The notes: generated by a model not told the origin, from the letters alone. A stretch of DNA of 56,837 nt from an uncultured Bacteroidales bacterium (GCA_947164985.1 CAMUYI010000010.1:1-56837); one strand, 5' to 3'. Positions 24,951 through 33,812 are shown, counted from the first letter of the stretch. Translations and numbers: made by a program.

Positions 24951-26404
24951 TTTTCTACAATTTGATCACAATAAGCGGTAGTAAGCGGCTTGCCGGACAA
25001 CTCTGCGCCTATCTTACTAATAGTACTTGCGGGCGGAATCGGCATAGCATTTACTTCGGTAGAGTTGACCTGCGTAGAACCGTTCAGAATGCGGTAATAC
25101 TGGTCATATAGGGTTGAGTTCAGCAACGCATAAACGCCGTACAACATATCCAAAGACTTGCACTCGATGAAGTTAATTTTGTTCTGAGTGCTGATATACT
25201 TGTATTTGGGATAACGGCTGGAGAGATACACACCACATTGCAAGCGGCGCGGTTCTTCTTTAGACGTAAAGCGTTTGACAAAGATATAGTTAGAGTTGGA
25301 TTGCAAGAGACCGGCACGATCAGTATGGATATACTCACCTGACTTGCCTACAGGCCATACTACTTGACCATCTTTGCTAATGTGTGACGAATAGAAAAGC
25401 GGATAAGTTTCTATTTCCGGTTCTTCTTCATCTTTGAGCACTTCTCGTTCACGGAAATCCACCACAAGACCTGTGTGCATTGGCACTTGCAGCGTTTTGA
25501 GTGTATCAGAAAGAGCATTCACACGCGCCAGCACTCCGGCTTCCTCATTGTTGGTTGGCAGGAAGACATAATGGTTGTGCGCAACCACAGTACTATACGG
25601 AACCTGGAAATGTGTCAGGTCGCTAAAGTCAGCGGTGGAACTTGAAGATATATCTATCGTTTCGGGTTGCTTGGTGGTCTTCTTGATTTTGATAATCATT
25701 GTTTCCTGCAACACTGATTCTTCACTGAAGACTTTATCACGACTTACAAACAAATGCACGGCTTGAATGGTAGCGTGTTTGAATAGGTATTCACGGAACC
25801 GCTCAAAGTATGCACCGGAAGTCCATGAACGCGGTACAATATACACTAACTCGCCATCCTCATTGAGGTTGTTTATAGCCATCGCCCAAAAGAGGAAGTA
25901 GAGGTTTGGCGCACCATAGCAAACTTGCGGCATGTGCAATGCCTCGGGAGCATCTTTGGGAATTTTGAGGTAAGGCGGATTGCCAATGATATAGTCGTAG
26001 CGATATTCTCGCAAGTCAAACAGGTTGACATTATCGGCAAATGGCTGCGTTGTGATATAGTTCTCGGTCAGCACGCGATAGGTTAGGTTCGCATGTTGGT
26101 GCATGTATTCCAGATTGTCAATAAGAATCGGAACGACATGCGTATCTGTCTCGTAACAAACGAGGTGGATTTTTCCCTCATATCCACGTTGCATCAACGA
26201 CCATACTGCGGCAGCTGATAAGATACCTGTACCCGCACCGGCATCAAGCAATTTTATTTCCGGTTTGGAGAGATCGAAGTGGAACATCTGCGCCATATAT
26301 TCAGCAGTTCTGTCAGAAGTGAAGAACTGTCCGTATCGCTTTCGGTCCTCTTTAGGAGCTTTGGCGATAAAATCTTTAGTGCGTTGTAATATGGCTTGTA
26401 GCAT
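24941..26404 (-). CDS. BsuBI/PstI-type adenine DNA methyltransferase
   Basis: Modifies the adenine in the recognition site and protects host DNA. SAM motif I is LLDAGAGTGILSAA (about residues 46-59) and the catalytic motif IV is GNPPYLKIPK, typical of gamma-type N6-adenine enzymes. A long C-terminal target-recognition region ends NSTEVNAMPIPPASTISKIG. The length of 487 residues fits M.BsuBI relatives. Transcription starts from a strong promoter 19 bp upstream. The partner endonuclease follows directly. Confidence 0.92.
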   Translation of the reverse strand: MLQAILQRTKDFIAKAPKEDRKRYGQFFTSDRTAEYMAQMFHFDLSKPEIKLLDAGAGTGILSAAAVWSLMQRGYEGKIHLVCYETDTHVVPILIDNLEYMHQHANLTYRVLTENYITTQPFADNVNLFDLREYRYDYIIGNPPYLKIPKDAPEALHMPQVCYGAPNLYFLFWAMAINNLNEDGELVYIVPRSWTSGAYFERFREYLFKHATIQAVHLFVSRDKVFSEESVLQETMIIKIKKTTKQPETIDISSSSTADFSDLTHFQVPYSTVVAHNHYVFLPTNNEEAGVLARVNALSDTLKTLQVPMHTGLVVDFREREVLKDEEEPEIETYPLFYSSHISKDGQVVWPVGKSGEYIHTDRAGLLQSNSNYIFVKRFTSKEEPRRLQCGVYLSSRYPKYKYISTQNKINFIECKSLDMLYGVYALLNSTLYDQYYRILNGSTQVNSTEVNAMPIPPASTISKIGAELSGKPLTTAYCDQIVEKWI

Positions 26405-26422
26405 ACTATTCCAATTTCGGGC

Positions 26423-26454
26423 GCAAAGTTACTAAAAAAAAATGACATATGCAA
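26423..26454 (-). promoter_or_regulatory. Promoter of the restriction-modification operon
   Basis: Leftward TTGCATATGTC (rev of 26444-26454), a nine-base T-tract and TAACTTTGCG (rev of 26422-26431). The clearest example of the extended -33 motif. Confidence 0.82.
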
Positions 26455-26460
26455 GTAAAA

Positions 26461-26625
26461 TTACCATTTTTCCAAAATCTTTTCATTATTATACAATTTT
26501 AGTCCATTCCATTTTTGAATATACTGCATATTCAACTGTTCAGGATTCCTTGACAGTTCAACTATCGCATTTTTTGCGAGCGTTCGAACATGTGCAATTT
26601 CTTCGCATGTTTTTTTACTCCTCAC
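26461..26625 (-). CDS. Possible small protein upstream of the methyltransferase
   Basis: The frame from GTG at 26625 gives about 54 residues of protein-like sequence (CEEIAHVRTLAKNAIVELSR, then NPEQLNMQYIQKWNGL). The start codon overlaps the -7 element of a promoter, so it would need a later start or another promoter. It may be the remnant of a gene cut by insertion of the restriction-modification pair. Small controller proteins are known upstream of such pairs, but no helix-turn-helix is evident. Confidence 0.3.
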   Translation of the reverse strand: MRSKKTCEEIAHVRTLAKNAIVELSRNPEQLNMQYIQKWNGLKLYNNEKILEKW

Positions 26626-26656
26626 AAAGGTACAATATTTTTTCGAGATATGCAAA
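26625..26656 (-). promoter_or_regulatory. Leftward promoter upstream of the restriction-modification pair
   Basis: TTTGCATATC (rev of 26647-26656) and TACCTTTG (rev of 26625-26632) at the standard spacing. Confidence 0.65.
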
Positions 26657-26701
26657 TAAAAACACCGACAGCGCCCTAACATGGAGCGCTGTCTTTCTTA
26701 T

Positions 26702-26977
26702 TTATACTTCCGTCAGCAGGAAAGCCATATAGAACGGAATCGTCAATAACGCACCGTCGCGACCAACATTGTAGTCGCCAATCTTAATGGCATGGCGGAC
26801 GTGGTATTTCTCCGGGTGTTTAAGGATAGTACTAGTTGATTTGGCATTGTACCGTGAACCGAACCACTTGCGGTCTATCTGCTCCTTGGTGATCTTCCCC
26901 GCACTGCGGATGGTATCCACGAGCCAGATGTATTTCTTAGCCGCAAGGGCACGATTTTTTCTTAGCCGCAAGGGCAC
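26702..26977 (-). pseudogene. Fragment of a WYL-type regulator fused to an unrelated tail
   Basis: The stretch KKYIWLVDTIRSAGKITKEQ followed by IDRKW is the start of the N-terminal HTH of the large WYL regulators of Bacteroidales, which are normally about 300 residues. Here it breaks off after 30 residues and is followed by HAIKIGDYNVGRDGALLTIP, a different conserved-looking segment. No ATG is available; the frame opens at a GTG inside a 26 bp tandem duplication. I read this as a degenerate chimera rather than a working gene. Confidence 0.5.
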
Positions 26978-26984
26978 GATTCTT
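26933..26984. repeat. 26 bp tandem duplication
   Basis: Two adjacent copies of ttcttagccgcaagggcac plus gatt(t/c)tt. The copies are out of frame with one another and sit at the start of the WYL fragment. Confidence 0.75.
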
Positions 26985-27026
26985 TCTTATATTGTACTAC
27001 GGACATTCGCTGCTGGCTATTATAAA

Positions 27027-28376
27027 TTACAATAATGGTGTCATATACAAAGGCAGGTACGTGATACCCTCTTTGATCTCCAAATCTTTGGTGTGGAGGA
27101 CGATGGGGTTAGTAACGTATTGACTGAACTTGTCCATGCATTTATTGAGCGAGGATAAGGAGTAGCGCGGTGTTGATTTAACTTCAATCGGGCAGATGTT
27201 CTTGCGCGACGTGACGGTGGATTTGCTGATAAGGAAGTCAATCTCCATTGTGTTGGCGGCATTCTCATCGTCATACTGATAGAAATAGTATAGTTTGCGC
27301 CCTGCTGCGACTAACATCTGTGCAACGATGTTCTCCATGACATAGCCGAGGTTCACTTCCAGTTTGCCATGTAAGATGCGTTCATATATCTCTGCCGGCA
27401 TTTTGCCTTGTTCGTCAAAGGCAAGACTGAGGAACAGACCTGTGTCTGCCATGTAACACTTGAGCGTTGTGCGTTCGGTGTTCATCCCAAGACCGATGTT
27501 GGGTGCGAACGTGTTGTAACAGATATTGACGATACGCGAGTCGCGTAGCCAGAAGAACGAACTCTCGTAGTTGACGTAGCGTGCGTTCTCGTTGAGATCG
27601 GATAACATAAAGCGTGTGCCGTGTTTCTGCAGCTGCGACGGAATGGCTTCGAACACCGCTGCCGCCTTGGCTTCTGCGCCTGTAGCGTACTTGCGGATAT
27701 CGTCGCGATAGAGGGCAAGGATATTCTGCTTCACTACTTCCGTCTGGCGGAAATCCTTGGTGTCAATATAGGTCTGTAGCACTTGCGGCATGCCGCCTAA
27801 CAGCATATAGAGCCGGAACAAGTCCATCGCTTTTCGATGCATCGGCCCAAGCGGTTTCTTCTGTTCATAACAATCACGAATGTAGGGCATCAACATCTCG
27901 TTGCCCATCGCCCAAAGGAACTCCTCGAAGTCCATAGGGTACATCGGCAGTTTCTGCTCTTCCGATGGAATGACGATGCCTTTAACGTTTTTGTGGATGC
28001 TAATGAGCGAACCTGTCTCGATGTAGTCGTACCGACCGTCTTGCACGAGATATTTAATGAGCGCACGTGCTGGAGGATATTGCTGCACTTCGTCGAAGAT
28101 GATCAACGATTTGCGCGGTTGAAGTTGTACATTGAAATGCAACGACAACATCTGAAACAGCATATCGAGGCGTGTAGAGTAGTTCTCGAAGAATGCAATC
28201 ACTTCATCAGGTACATGGTTGAAATCGATCAGGATGTAACTCTCGTACTCGTTACGAGCGAACTCCTCCACAATGTAACTTTTACCTATACGGCGGGCTC
28301 CCTCAATGAGCAGAGCACTTTTGCCGTTGGATGATTTCTTCCACTCGACCAGTTGGTCATATATCTTTCGTCTCAT
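27027..28376 (-). CDS. AAA_14/DUF4143 family ATPase
   Basis: An ATPase of 449 residues with Walker A EGARRIGKS (about 25-33), Walker B SLIIFDEVQQYP and the C-terminal DUF4143 nuclease-like region with IEVKSTPRYSLSSL. Such proteins are abundant in Bacteroidales, often several per genome, and their role is unknown; links to mobile or defence functions have been suggested. It has its own promoter at 28499-28532, with a leader of about 120 nt, and no co-directional partner within 40 bp except the degenerate fragment downstream. Confidence 0.88.
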   Translation of the reverse strand: MRRKIYDQLVEWKKSSNGKSALLIEGARRIGKSYIVEEFARNEYESYILIDFNHVPDEVIAFFENYSTRLDMLFQMLSLHFNVQLQPRKSLIIFDEVQQYPPARALIKYLVQDGRYDYIETGSLISIHKNVKGIVIPSEEQKLPMYPMDFEEFLWAMGNEMLMPYIRDCYEQKKPLGPMHRKAMDLFRLYMLLGGMPQVLQTYIDTKDFRQTEVVKQNILALYRDDIRKYATGAEAKAAAVFEAIPSQLQKHGTRFMLSDLNENARYVNYESSFFWLRDSRIVNICYNTFAPNIGLGMNTERTTLKCYMADTGLFLSLAFDEQGKMPAEIYERILHGKLEVNLGYVMENIVAQMLVAAGRKLYYFYQYDDENAANTMEIDFLISKSTVTSRKNICPIEVKSTPRYSLSSLNKCMDKFSQYVTNPIVLHTKDLEIKEGITYLPLYMTPLL

Positions 28377-28868
28377 AAACTTATATATTTCACGTTTCCG
28401 TGTGTTGTGTATATATTATTATATACGTTTCCTGCCATTTGATGCAGATATTTAACGCTTCCTTGCCTTATTTTTTATGTATTTTTAACGTTTCCGGCTG
28501 CAAAGATACTCATTTTTTTTGATATATGCAAATTTTTCTTCTATTTGCAAGGAAATACAGGCATAAATACGAACATTAACCGTACTATTACGAAAAATCC
28601 CCCGATCAGTAGTTAATGATGGAGGGTAACAAACCCAGTCAATATCCTACTAACCGAGGGCAAAGAGACCGCTACATGGAGTTGAGGACACCTCCAAAAG
28701 TTTGTAACGTTCTTATTGAAAATCTCCCGAAACAGGCACTTCTGGACAAACCTAATTGTTGTCAATATCCTGCTTCGGGAGTCCGTTCTCACCGGCGCTA
28801 ATCATATATAGTTGACGCCTATTCCGGATTTGAACGTGTGAATAATTCTCTGCAAAAGCTATCGCCAT
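28377..28868. other. Non-coding interval with promoter and an inverted-repeat structure
   Basis: Holds the promoter of the DUF4143 gene (28499-28532). Further right, TCCCGAAACAGG (near 28726) can pair with CCTGCTTCGGGA (near 28769), 11 of 12 positions, around a 30-base loop. GTCAATATCCT occurs twice (near 28638 and 28760). A short rightward frame of 61 codons crosses this area but shows no family features. I cannot assign it; it may be an RNA element or the scar of a lost insertion. Confidence 0.45.
28499..28532 (-). promoter_or_regulatory. Promoter of the DUF4143 ATPase gene
   Basis: Leftward TTTGCATATATC (rev of 28521-28532) and TATCTTTGCA (rev of 28499-28508), 20 bp between TTG and TA. 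Confidence 0.8.
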
Positions 28869-29963
28869 CTAATCGTTTTGACTATTATCAAGTAATTTTT
28901 GATTAAACACTATCATGGGCAATTCATTTTTGTATTTGTATCCTTGGTTGTCAATAGGATTATCAATAATCGCAGCTGAAGGCTCCCAAAAATCATAATA
29001 TAAATCTAGTGAGTCAGGCAGAATTGCACGGATTTGTTTAGCCAGTTCAAGCCCTCGTTCACGATGTGCTTTGCACTTTTCCTTCGGCCATGAATAAGAA
29101 GGATTACCATCCCAGTCATCATACCATTCTTTGAGTCCTTTGATTCCTCGAAGATCAATCACACCATGCCTGTCAGTATAAATTTCATCTGCGCTACCAC
29201 AGCATCCACCTGTCGTCCAGAACAAAGCATCTCCATATTCTGCCCACATGTGAATTCTTTCCGTAATTTCGGGTTTCGGCTTAAAATGTAGAGTGTTCTT
29301 GCAATATAATTGTAGAGAGTCCAAATACCATTCCACTAAAAGAGACTTGAAGTCATTGTAAAAATCCCACATGTCAAAATCCAACGCCCATTCGAAATGA
29401 TCGTAATTCTCGAAGATAAACCATTCCTTAATGAACGGATCGGACTTTTTGCGTGAACCCTTACAAATATCAAGCACGGCATAATATATTGAACGAACAA
29501 ACTCCTTTGTATAGCAAATAGCAGAACAAGGGATGGACTTGCTTTTTGCATCGTATATATAGAATAAACCTATACTGGGATTTGTATTGGTATCGTGCTT
29601 AACGCTTGTTCCATTAGTGCAAGTAATCCCAACGTATGACTTATATAGCGCCTCATAATGGAAATACATATCCTCATGGTCTTCTCGTTCTATGCGAGCA
29701 CAACATTCTATGTTATCTTCCTTTACGATTAGTTCCAACCAATCCCGGATTTGATCGAACTGCGATAGATTGGATAATCGTTTGATTGGCTCGTGGAATG
29801 TTAAAGCTCCGTTAACAAAAATATCCATTCCAATTACTCCGCCTTTCGGCTGAGAAAATTGGAAGAACGTGGAATCATTCTTGCAGTTAACAATGTCTTT
29901 ATCTGACATTTGTGCGTATAACTTACTACGCTCACTGAACCAATTGTTGTCGTAATATAGCAT
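28869..29963 (-). CDS. Protein of unknown function (364 aa)
   Basis: Not recognised. A soluble acidic protein with many aromatic residues. Features include FNDFKSLLVEWYLDSLQLYC-like helices in the middle, a GGCCGSADEIYTDRHGVIDL segment near 270-290 and WAEYGDALFWTTGG. No signal peptide, membrane segment or nucleotide-binding motif is seen. GC content is low, suggesting transfer. It could be an immunity or effector protein, but only its position in an accessory region points that way. Confidence 0.6.
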   Translation of the reverse strand: MLYYDNNWFSERSKLYAQMSDKDIVNCKNDSTFFQFSQPKGGVIGMDIFVNGALTFHEPIKRLSNLSQFDQIRDWLELIVKEDNIECCARIEREDHEDMYFHYEALYKSYVGITCTNGTSVKHDTNTNPSIGLFYIYDAKSKSIPCSAICYTKEFVRSIYYAVLDICKGSRKKSDPFIKEWFIFENYDHFEWALDFDMWDFYNDFKSLLVEWYLDSLQLYCKNTLHFKPKPEITERIHMWAEYGDALFWTTGGCCGSADEIYTDRHGVIDLRGIKGLKEWYDDWDGNPSYSWPKEKCKAHRERGLELAKQIRAILPDSLDLYYDFWEPSAAIIDNPIDNQGYKYKNELPMIVFNQKLLDNSQND

Positions 29964-30108
29964 GATCTATTATATTGTCTTTAAAACCTCTTGCCTCACG
30001 CATATCCGCACCATTCGCGGAGGCTCAGAACCAAGAGTGAAGCATTATAGTAAAGTCGTCAAACACGAACTTAATCGCACGAACCAGTACCAATAATGCT
30101 CAATTGAA

Positions 30109-30193
30109 TTTTATAAGAGATATTTCAACGAACCATACATCCGACGTGCATGCAGTGGGTATCTATATTCCTCTTTTTATAGGAGATATTTCA
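30109..30193. repeat. 19 bp imperfect direct repeat at the nucleotidase 3' end
   Basis: tttata(a/g)gagatatttcaa occurs at 30109-30127 and 30175-30193. The second copy is the 3' end of the nucleotidase gene (stop codon included). The 47 bp between look non-coding. Confidence 0.7.
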
Positions 30194-30629
30194 ATACAGC
30201 TTCCCAGTTCGGAAATTGTTCGCTACCTAAGGCGATTACCTCTCCCTCGAACTCGCCGGCACCGTTTTTCTCAGGACGGTCGTCAATGAGATAATCTCCA
30301 CGATTAAGGTTCTTGTGGTGCGAGAGAATAAGACGCTTGTATGCAACATCGCCGAGGAACTTCTTAACCCAAGCAAATTTGTCACTTGCTGCGGTTGGGT
30401 TGCTCCAAGGAGAGGTGCTAAGGATGTAACAATCGTATTTTTCGCATAATTCACGGTATGCTTCAACGGCTCCGGGAAGCGGTTTCATGTGCGCAAAAAT
30501 GTGCGGTACCTCATCAATGCGACCATCATATTCAGATGTAATGACAGCTCGCATGGCATCTATTCCGCTTTGGAAATCCACCAAGACATTATCCATGTCC
30601 ACATATACTATCTTTTTTCTATCAGCCAT
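30177..30629 (-). CDS. 5'(3')-deoxyribonucleotidase, NT5C type
   Basis: A HAD-superfamily phosphatase that dephosphorylates deoxynucleoside monophosphates. Motif I is VYVDMDNVLVDF, motif II ILSTSPW, and the conserved ANLTDRP-like region is LIDDRPEKNGAGEF. Length of 150 residues is slightly short but includes all motifs. Its start is 2 bases from the stop of the upstream peptidase gene, so it belongs to the same transcript. Enzymes of this family are often carried by phages and defence loci, where nucleotide pools matter. Confidence 0.85.
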   Translation of the reverse strand: MADRKKIVYVDMDNVLVDFQSGIDAMRAVITSEYDGRIDEVPHIFAHMKPLPGAVEAYRELCEKYDCYILSTSPWSNPTAASDKFAWVKKFLGDVAYKRLILSHHKNLNRGDYLIDDRPEKNGAGEFEGEVIALGSEQFPNWEAVLKYLL

Positions 30630-30631
30630 GT

Positions 30632-31603
30632 TTATCTCCTTCCGTATTTAGCCTCAAATTGTTCCTTTGCTTGAGTGACTGCGTTTTGAAATTGTTTACT
30701 ATGTTTGTTCAGCAGACCATCTTGATATAGAAAATATTCTGTTGAACACATATCCCATATTTTGTTAAAGGCAGAAAAGATAGCATCAATACTTACACCA
30801 TCTGGAATTTTCCCATCAACAAAGTAACTCAAGTATTTTTCGGGTGAATTTTTGAGATTAACTCTATCACATATTAACCAAGAAACGGTTTCTGCCTCAA
30901 ATTCTCTAGCATCATCATTGATTCTACGCACCTTCCACGCTTTGCCCCATTCTTCAGGAGCATCTAAATGATGACAAAATAAATGCCCTAATTCATGGAT
31001 AATGCTGGCAAATGTTTGATTATCATCACCTTTATTATTGGTTCCTATGATATAGTCGGCTTTCCATTTTATAGGATGCAGAGTGTTAGGGATTTCTATG
31101 TCAATAATTTGATATGGTTCTTTCAATAGTGATATCTTTGCGCCTAATTCAGATCCGGCATTTAAGTTTGAATTAAAAGCAATGCTATGAAATGCAGAGT
31201 TGAAGATGAGATTGCTAATGTATCTCTGATTAACTATTCCTATTGTCTTATATGGCTTTTCTAGTTCTTCTAAAATTTCAGCATCAGAATAAAAGCGTTG
31301 TGTGGGGATAGCGTGTGTTTCTTGTATGTCGAAGACAAAGTTAACTGGGCCAAATGGGCAAAGTACAACTAATGGTCTTGCGTCTGCGTTAATTGCACGA
31401 TGGTATTTATCCCTCCATTCACTGGATGACAAGACATAACGAGCACCGGGCATTTGAAAACGGACAAGCATGGCATTGTATGGTGCCAGACTCTTAAACT
31501 TCGCACAGAAGTCTAATAGATTCATAAAATAATCGCTTGTCCTATATTCCCTAATATTCTCAAAAAGAATATCTACCTTTTTCCTTATATCATTCTTCGT
31601 CAT
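30632..31603 (-). CDS. ImmA/IrrE-like zinc metallopeptidase
   Basis: A protein of 323 residues with SIIHELGHLFCHH, a gluzincin-type HExxH motif (the E and two H are intact), and FEAETVSWLICDR downstream, giving the third zinc ligand. This is the ImmA/IrrE (DUF955) pattern. The N-terminal part resembles the ArdC-like region (FCAKFKSLAPYNAMLVRFQM). It is preceded by a membrane protein and followed at 2 bp by the nucleotidase. Relatives cleave repressors to release mobile elements or act on toxins. Confidence 0.78.
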   Translation of the reverse strand: MTKNDIRKKVDILFENIREYRTSDYFMNLLDFCAKFKSLAPYNAMLVRFQMPGARYVLSSSEWRDKYHRAINADARPLVVLCPFGPVNFVFDIQETHAIPTQRFYSDAEILEELEKPYKTIGIVNQRYISNLIFNSAFHSIAFNSNLNAGSELGAKISLLKEPYQIIDIEIPNTLHPIKWKADYIIGTNNKGDDNQTFASIIHELGHLFCHHLDAPEEWGKAWKVRRINDDAREFEAETVSWLICDRVNLKNSPEKYLSYFVDGKIPDGVSIDAIFSAFNKIWDMCSTEYFLYQDGLLNKHSKQFQNAVTQAKEQFEAKYGRR

Positions 31604-31624
31604 ATACAGATAATTTGTACATTA

Positions 31625-32413
31625 TTATTCTAAAGCTTTAGCCAGAATATGGGGGATGTCATTTTTCAATACTTTTATATCTTTATTATATATCATTAAT
31701 CGTTCTTCGCCTTCAGAAGAAATGAACTCATAGTCGATAGTAATATTATGGGTTTGTTCATATTGAGCAAAGAGCTCTTTTATACTTGCTTTGTTTATTC
31801 TATATGCGCCGTATTGAAGGGATGGTTGTAATATTCGGTAGTATCTAAAAGTCCGGAAAAGAGAAGAACCTTTGTTTTTGTCCCTATGTGACTTAATCAT
31901 GTCCCAAAGCAGTTCCTCTGATATGGTTCGTACATAGTTATGTGTTTCATTGTCATAAAGATCCAGTAAGCCATAATACTTTTCTTGATTGTCTTCGCTA
32001 GAACTTTTGTAAAAATTATGCTGATTGGTATATTTTCTTACTAAATATATTTTTTCGTAGTTGTCATCATAATATTTTACCCAATAAGTACCTTTTATTC
32101 CATATAAGATGGCATCATTTATACGCTTTGTTTTGATATAGCCTAAAATGAACTTGTAATAGAAAGTAATTATCAGAGTAAGAATAAGAATCACCGCTAT
32201 GAGAGTCACTTTTGCTTTTTGCGAGAATATGTTATCTCCTATACAAATTGAGCAGGCAATAATGAATATACACAATATGGCGTTTCTCTTGAGGAATATA
32301 TTAGGCACTCTGCTACCACCCCTCATGTGCCCTGCTATGGAATCTATCATGAACGTCAAAAACGAAAGTATTGCCGCAATTATTATGATTATTTTAATTG
32401 TTAAGAATAGCAT
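31625..32413 (-). CDS. Membrane protein of unknown function (262 aa)
   Basis: Not recognised. Three hydrophobic helices lie in the first 95 residues (starting MLFLTIKIIIIIAAILSFLT), followed by a soluble cytoplasmic domain of 165 residues rich in Tyr, Lys and Glu. Its transcript from the promoter at 32431 would have a leader of about 15 nt. The next gene, a zinc peptidase, starts 22 bp downstream of its stop, so a functional pair (membrane protein as target or anchor) is plausible. Confidence 0.6.
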   Translation of the reverse strand: MLFLTIKIIIIIAAILSFLTFMIDSIAGHMRGGSRVPNIFLKRNAILCIFIIACSICIGDNIFSQKAKVTLIAVILILTLIITFYYKFILGYIKTKRINDAILYGIKGTYWVKYYDDNYEKIYLVRKYTNQHNFYKSSSEDNQEKYYGLLDLYDNETHNYVRTISEELLWDMIKSHRDKNKGSSLFRTFRYYRILQPSLQYGAYRINKASIKELFAQYEQTHNITIDYEFISSEGEERLMIYNKDIKVLKNDIPHILAKALE

Positions 32414-32430
32414 AATTCTATCTATTTTGC

Positions 32431-32465
32431 TGCAAAATTACTGCTTTTTGTTGGTATAGCAAAAA
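32431..32465 (-). promoter_or_regulatory. Promoter of the membrane protein-peptidase-nucleotidase operon
   Basis: Leftward TTTTTGCTATAC (rev of 32454-32465) and TAATTTTGCA (rev of 32431-32440). Confidence 0.7.
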
Positions 32466-32475
32466 GTTTGTAACG

Positions 32476-33429
32476 TTATTTGACTTTGAGGATGTCCGGC
32501 ATAGTGACCAAGGAACGATCCAAATTGATTTTGTGAGGAAGACCATAATTGACTTCTATTTCGTAATGTTTTCGGAGATTATCGTTAGGAATAGCCATAC
32601 GGATAGCAGAATTGCATTGAGACTTCTTTACATTCAAGGCATTGGGGTTGCATACATCCAATAACTTGTTTACAGACTCACGAAGTTTATCCGTATCCGA
32701 CCGATTGGTAAGGCAGAAATAAAGGCGGATATATTCCTCTTTATAATCCGCAATCTCTTTCATTCGTAAGCCTTCCGGGTGATTTAGGAAAAGGCAGTAC
32801 AATGCTTTCACTTGAGCTGTGAAATGGATTTCGCGATCATAGTCAGGAAGCAACACACTATATGTAAGAGGTGTAATGTGCAGCCGACTTAATTCAGTGA
32901 ATGGGAACGGATTTGGGGTGACGGAGAACATAGCCTCATCATCCTGACTACGGGTAATTGAGAAACGAATACCGTTGTCCTCATAAGGAGAAAGAATTGT
33001 CTTGCGGAAATGATATTCCTTATAGTTCCCTGTGTCTAATATTTCATCAAACATCTCCTGCAATGTATCGAAATACTCAGACACCGCGGTTTCAATCAGA
33101 TCTGTGGCTGTAATGTCAAGGCGAGCGACAAAGAAATCACTATCATTTGTAGCAAGAAAAATATCCACTACAGGCATCATCGCGCTATAAAGAGTTGCTT
33201 TCTTTTCTGCTGGGAAGAAAGGATTTTCCGCTTTGAGATATACTATTTTGCATGTCACCCAGTTAGATGTATCTTGATTAAGGCGTTCTTCAATGGATTC
33301 GATTTGAGAAAGCACATAATCATTGATTTTTGCAGAAGCTGTTCCTTCCACGAAGTACACCGTACCGAAAGGCAAAGCGCGGTACTTCTCGTCTGTAAAG
33401 AGTTTTATTGATTTCTTTATACTCTGCAT
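32476..33429 (-). CDS. Unknown protein with possible C-terminal winged helix (317 aa)
   Basis: The ATG at 33429 follows a strong promoter by about 30 bp; an upstream in-frame extension crosses that promoter. The N-terminal part is acidic. The C-terminal part (AQVKALYCLFLNHPEGLRMK then EIADYKEEYIRLY) resembles the DNA-binding-like tail of a widespread but uncharacterised Bacteroidales family, in which LFL-HPEG precedes a helix. I suspect a regulator but no family name is certain. It stands alone, next to the nifJ-tail copies. Confidence 0.62.
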   Translation of the reverse strand: MQSIKKSIKLFTDEKYRALPFGTVYFVEGTASAKINDYVLSQIESIEERLNQDTSNWVTCKIVYLKAENPFFPAEKKATLYSAMMPVVDIFLATNDSDFFVARLDITATDLIETAVSEYFDTLQEMFDEILDTGNYKEYHFRKTILSPYEDNGIRFSITRSQDDEAMFSVTPNPFPFTELSRLHITPLTYSVLLPDYDREIHFTAQVKALYCLFLNHPEGLRMKEIADYKEEYIRLYFCLTNRSDTDKLRESVNKLLDVCNPNALNVKKSQCNSAIRMAIPNDNLRKHYEIEVNYGLPHKINLDRSLVTMPDILKVK

Positions 33430-33456
33430 AATTGTCTGTTGTTTGCACGTCTTGCG

Positions 33457-33490
33457 TGCAAAGTTACTACATTTTTTTGAAACATGCAAG
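33457..33490 (-). promoter_or_regulatory. Promoter of the 317-aa gene
   Basis: Leftward CTTGCATGTT (rev of 33481-33490) and TAACTTTGCA (rev of 33457-33466). Confidence 0.8.
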
Positions 33491-33812
33491 TTTTTGAGGG
33501 CCTTTTTGACCAAAAGTGATGTTTTTCTGAGATTTGGTTATTTTGCGCTGCTTTTTCTCTTAATCTTTTTTGCTTTTCCCCTTTTTCAATAAGGTCTTCG
33601 TTTCACTCAGGTCTTTATTTCTGATTTTTCTTTTCCCCCATAATAAGGTGCTCGTTTCTCTCGCGGCTTGTTTGGTTCTCCGCCGCTACGCTCTGTCGAT
33701 TATTACGCTCCGCTCACGGTCTTTTGTTTTGAATAAAAAGAGAAACAAATCCTGCATGAACCGACAGAGCAGAGAATACATAAACGAGATAATCGTTCCC
33801 GCAAGGGATAAG
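33491..33812. repeat. Non-coding stretch with AATAAGGTG-type repeats
   Basis: No gene seen. The motif (t)aataaggt(g/c)(c/t)tcgtt followed by ctc-cgg occurs near 33590 and 33641. Related units are present in reverse near 34465 and 34545. The segment with ctacgctctgtcgattatt (near 33690) also has a reverse copy near 34520. They frame the nifJ-tail fragments, though in shuffled order. Confidence 0.6.

Noticed and set aside
28616..28801. Rightward frame of 61 codons
   Set aside because: Overlaps the inverted repeat and has no promoter or recognisable protein features.
28696..32477. 16 bp identity (aaaagtttgtaacgtt) at 28696 and 32462 as a possible att pair
   Set aside because: One 16-mer match in a window of this size is not far from chance, and nothing else supports an element with these ends.
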